This document shows positions 4,971-7,101 of a DNA stretch of 7,101 bases, piece by piece. The position numbers and the translations under genes were made by a program. The notes under the pieces were generated by a model. That model was not told the DNA's origin. It was given only the letters and a program-made list of their open reading frames with translations, and searched no databases. Source of the DNA: Armatimonadota bacterium (GTDB taxonomy: Bacteria > Armatimonadota > Fimbriimonadia > Fimbriimonadales > ATM1). The stretch spans positions 1-7,101 of the forward strand of contig JACDEQ010000106.1 of NCBI GenBank assembly GCA_013816225.1. The letters are read 5' to 3'. Numbering within the stretch: position 1 is the stretch's first letter; each line of letters begins with the position of its first letter.

Positions 4971-5630
4971 GTGCGCAAAACCGCAGTCATCACCGGAGGC
5001 ACCGGGAATCTCGGTCACGCCGTCGTCGCCCGATTCGTCGAAATTGGATTCGATGTCCACCTCTCGGCGATCGACGAGGAAGACAAAAACCGCTACGACG
5101 GCACCGGGGCAATTGCGGCCGCAAACCTTGCCGACTTGGACTCGACTAAGAGCTGGGCGACCGAAATCCCCGCGCCGGTTCATGCCCTCGTCTTGATGGC
5201 TGGCGGCTTCTCGATGAATACCCTACTGGACCTAGGGCGCGGCGATTTCGACAATATGTTCGACACGAACGCCAAGACCGCATTCAACTGCTTGAGCGCC
5301 TTCGCCGGGAAGCTGCAGCGTGGTTCGAGCGCCGTTCTCGTCGGCAGCCAAGCGTATGCCGGCGCGGCGGGTATGTCGCTTTATGCCGCCTCCAAGGCCG
5401 CTGTCGTGAGCCTCTCCAAGAGCGCCGCGCTCGAGTTCAAACCGCAAGGAGTCCGCGTCAACGCGATCTTGCCGGATATCATCGACACCCCCGCGAACCG
5501 TAAGTCGATGCCGAACGCGGACTTCGACAAATGGCAGAAGCCCGAAGAGATAGCCGAGGTTATCGCGTTCCTTTGCTCGGACGGCGGTTCGATCATCAGC
5601 GGCAATACTATCGAGCTGGGACGCGTTTAG
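4971..5630 (+). CDS. Short-chain dehydrogenase/reductase, dihydropteridine-reductase-like
   Basis: This 219-residue NAD(P)-dependent oxidoreductase of the SDR fold would act in the cytosol. It has a cofactor turn TGGTGNLG (8-15), the LMAGG block (75-79), Asn100, and the catalytic triad Ser126, Tyr138 and Lys142 (GSQAYA...LYAASK). The cofactor turn is TGxxGxxG rather than the classical TGxxxGxG, and the C-terminal DTPANRKSMPNADFDKW block closely resembles that of quinonoid dihydropteridine reductase (QDPR; DTPMNRKSMPEADFSSW). I therefore place it near QDPR within the SDRs, but the substrate is not established and similar bacterial proteins are often labelled 3-oxoacyl-ACP reductase. The GTG start places the first strand at residues 4-8 as expected. 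It diverges from GNAT and its stop overlaps that of galE. Confidence 0.87.
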   Translation: MRKTAVITGGTGNLGHAVVARFVEIGFDVHLSAIDEEDKNRYDGTGAIAAANLADLDSTKSWATEIPAPVHALVLMAGGFSMNTLLDLGRGDFDNMFDTNAKTAFNCLSAFAGKLQRGSSAVLVGSQAYAGAAGMSLYAASKAAVVSLSKSAALEFKPQGVRVNAILPDIIDTPANRKSMPNADFDKWQKPEEIAEVIAFLCSDGGSIISGNTIELGRV

Positions 5631-6595
5631 TAGCCGCCGGGGTGGGCCCGCCTCCACGACCAGGCAGTCGCGACCATGGTCTCTAAATCCGGATAACGCG
5701 GCGTCCAACCGAGTTCGTCGCGAATCTTCGCGGAACTTGCCACAAGTGTCGCCGGGTCGCCGGCCCTTCTGTCCGCGTTCGCGTATAGGAGTGCATGGCC
5801 CGTCACCTTACGCACGGTCTCGATGACCTGCTGATTGGAATACCCTTCTCCGTTGCCCATGTTGTAGGCCCCACCGTTCCTCGACTCGATGCTCTCCAGC
5901 GCGAGAATATGCGCGTCGGCGATGTCGGCGATGTGGATGTAATCGCGAACGCACGTTCCGTCCGGGGTCGGGTAGTCGGTGCCGTAGAGCGAAAACTTAG
6001 TCCGTTTGCCCAGGACGACCTCGATCAATAGCGGGATGATGTGGGTCTCCTTGAGCCGAAACTCCCCACGCTCTTCCGTCGCGCCACAAGCATTGAAGTA
6101 GCGCAGCGAGACGTGCCTGACGCCGTACGCCCTCCCGTACCACGCCAATGTCCGCTCGAACATCAGCTTCGATTCACCATAAGCATTGACAGGATTCTTC
6201 GGCGCGTCCTCCGGAATCGGGAGTGCCTCAGGTTGGCCGTAGACCGCCGCGGTGGACGAAAATACGATCTTGTCGATTTTCGCAGAGCGCATGGCATCGA
6301 GCAGGTTCAGCCCGCCCGCAACGTTCGTTCGGAAGAACTTGCCAGGCTCGCTGTCGTCGATCGATGCTTCGGCTGCCAGGTGGACAACCGCCACCGCCCC
6401 GCTGCCCGCCACCGTCTCTCTCAGCCACCTCTCGTCTAGAATGTCCCCCTCCCGAAAATCGGCATCTTCCGGCACCGCGGCGCGGTTTCCGGTTTGCAAA
6501 TTGTCGATTCCGACCACCTCGTGGCCGCTCTCCAACAGCCGCTCCCCAACAACGCTCCCGATATAACCCGCAATCCCCGTAACCAAAACTCTCAT
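5627..6595 (-). CDS. galE: UDP-glucose 4-epimerase
   Basis: GalE interconverts UDP-glucose and UDP-galactose through a bound NAD, feeding galactose use and synthesis of surface polysaccharides in the cytosol. This 322-residue extended SDR has the motif TGIAGYIG (6-13), the LAAE block (73-76), SSTAAVYG (113-120), the catalytic Tyr139 and Lys143 in NAYGESK, the RYFNACGA segment (165-172), RDYIHIADIADAHI (217-230), YNMGNGEGYS (244-253) and RRAGDPA (286-292). Length is normal. No other sugar gene is nearby. The stop codon overlaps that of the convergent SDR, and the start diverges from the methylisocitrate-lyase-like gene across 64 bp. There is no Shine-Dalgarno site, but a CATAAT hexamer lies 8 nt upstream of the ATG. 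UDP-GlcNAc or other UDP-sugars are possible alternative substrates. Confidence 0.95.
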   Translation of the reverse strand: MRVLVTGIAGYIGSVVGERLLESGHEVVGIDNLQTGNRAAVPEDADFREGDILDERWLRETVAGSGAVAVVHLAAEASIDDSEPGKFFRTNVAGGLNLLDAMRSAKIDKIVFSSTAAVYGQPEALPIPEDAPKNPVNAYGESKLMFERTLAWYGRAYGVRHVSLRYFNACGATEERGEFRLKETHIIPLLIEVVLGKRTKFSLYGTDYPTPDGTCVRDYIHIADIADAHILALESIESRNGGAYNMGNGEGYSNQQVIETVRKVTGHALLYANADRRAGDPATLVASSAKIRDELGWTPRYPDLETMVATAWSWRRAHPGGY

Positions 6596-6659
6596 CGCCG
6601 CACATTATGGCAATTCCGAAGCCTTCAGTCTCCAGTCTTTCGTAGGGGTACTCTGAACC
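6596..6659. promoter_or_regulatory. Divergent promoter region, galE / methylisocitrate lyase-like gene
   Basis: On the minus strand CATAAT (complement of 6604-6609, 5 of 6 to TATAAT) ends 8 nt before the galE ATG. On the plus strand TACTCT (6649-6654) ends 5 nt before the GTG at 6660. Both would give messages beginning at or next to the start codon. The plus-strand gene also has an AGGGGT (6644-6649) about 10 nt before the GTG that could serve as a Shine-Dalgarno site, so its case is less clear. Convincing -35 elements are not seen. Confidence 0.35.
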
Positions 6660-7101
6660 GTGCTCCATCCCAAACTGAGTTCGCCCGGCAACGTCCTGCG
6701 CAGCCTCCTCGATCAACCTCCGCTCATCGCTCCCGGCGTATACGACGCGATCACTGCGAAACTCGCCGAGCAGGCAGGCGCAAAAGCCGTTTATCTCAGC
6801 GGCGCGGGTGTTACCAACAGCATGACCGCTATGCCCGACATCGGCCTCCTCACGATGGACGAGATGGCGCGACAGGCCAACTACGTCTGCTCCGCGGTGC
6901 AGGTTCCCGTCATCGCCGACGCCGACACGGGGTACGGCGAGAGCTGGAACGTCATGCGAACCGTCCGCGAGTTCGAGCGAGCCGGCCTCGCTGGGCTGCA
7001 TCTTGAGGACCAGATGTCCCCCAAGCGCTGCGGCCACCTGGACGGCAAGCAGGTCATCCCCGCTTCTGACATGGCCGCCCAGATCACAGCCGCCGTCAAA
7101 G
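6660..7101 (+). CDS. Methylisocitrate lyase / PEP mutase family enzyme (3' truncated by window)
   Basis: The frame begins at GTG 6660 and runs open to the window edge, giving 147 residues of a protein that is usually near 290. The family (isocitrate lyase/PEP mutase superfamily) cleaves C-C bonds of 2-hydroxy-acids in a TIM barrel with Mg2+. Visible motifs are APGVYDA (24-30), YLSGAGV (45-51), MPDIGLLT (58-65), the metal-binding DADTGYG (87-93), LEDQ (115-118) and KRCGHLDGK (122-130). The KRCGH loop with Cys124 is characteristic of true lyases such as PrpB of the methylcitrate cycle (methylisocitrate to pyruvate plus succinate) and argues against a phosphonate mutase. Whether citrate synthase or dehydratase genes follow is outside the window, so I do not assign prpB firmly. 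There is no ATG in the first part of the frame that fits, and GTG is used by several genes here. Confidence 0.85.
   Translation, partial: MLHPKLSSPGNVLRSLLDQPPLIAPGVYDAITAKLAEQAGAKAVYLSGAGVTNSMTAMPDIGLLTMDEMARQANYVCSAVQVPVIADADTGYGESWNVMRTVREFERAGLAGLHLEDQMSPKRCGHLDGKQVIPASDMAAQITAAVK

Noticed and set aside
4022..5149. Long plus-strand open frame (375 codons) spanning the remnants and the GNAT gene
   Set aside because: Most of it is antisense to the well-supported GNAT gene and is Arg/Pro-rich, typical of a high-GC shadow frame. Only the short TMEM14-like piece is meaningful.
6228..7037. Minus-strand open frame of 269 codons crossing galE and the lyase gene
   Set aside because: It overlaps two clearly conserved genes in other frames, spans their divergent start region, and shows no family motif.
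1..7101. tRNA or rRNA genes
   Set aside because: No cloverleaf with a T-arm consensus or conserved rRNA segment was found on either strand in the gaps.

Overview
This 7.1 kb window looks like ordinary bacterial chromosome: high GC, densely packed short transcription units on both strands, and no phage or insertion-sequence genes. Taxonomy can only be inferred. The gene mix (a cyanobacterial-type acyl-ACP reductase outside an obviously cyanobacterial context, a TMEM14-family membrane protein, many GTG starts, and start codons lacking Shine-Dalgarno sites) would fit Armatimonadota/Fimbriimonadia or a related Terrabacteria lineage. I hold that loosely.

Layout. Positions 1-230 hold the 3' end of a glycine-zipper stress-type protein, followed by a hairpin. 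Positions 298-780 encode an OsmC-family peroxiredoxin. Positions 781-1037 are non-coding and hold a degenerate 9-bp tandem repeat. On the minus strand, 2408 to 1038, a [3Fe-4S][4Fe-4S] ferredoxin gene is followed after 3 bp by a gene strongly resembling long-chain acyl-ACP reductase (AAR). Diverging from this pair across 61 bp is gpsA (2470-3441), followed after 9 bp by a TMEM14-family four-helix membrane protein (3451-3768).

Positions 3769-4414 are a gene graveyard. They contain a low-GC patch, the C-terminal domain of a galactose-oxidase-like (DUF1929) protein, a strong hairpin, and a decayed copy of the TMEM14 C-terminus. Next come a RimJ/RimL-type GNAT acetyltransferase (minus, 4939-4361) and a divergent QDPR-like short-chain dehydrogenase (4971-5630). 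galE (minus, 6595-5627) converges on the dehydrogenase so tightly that their stop codons overlap. The 5' part of a methylisocitrate lyase-family gene (6660 to the window end) diverges from galE.

How the genes may work together. The centre reads as a lipid neighbourhood. AAR would turn acyl-ACP into fatty aldehyde, the ferredoxin is a possible redox partner, GpsA supplies sn-glycerol-3-phosphate, and TMEM14 belongs to the superfamily of plastid fatty-acid exporters. No aldehyde-deformylating oxygenase (ADO) is present here, so the fate of the aldehyde is open. The other genes (OsmC, GNAT, SDR, GalE, PrpB-like) look like unrelated housekeeping units.

A recurring feature is that most first genes of a unit lack a Shine-Dalgarno site but have a -10-like hexamer 5-8 nt before the start codon, suggesting leaderless transcripts.
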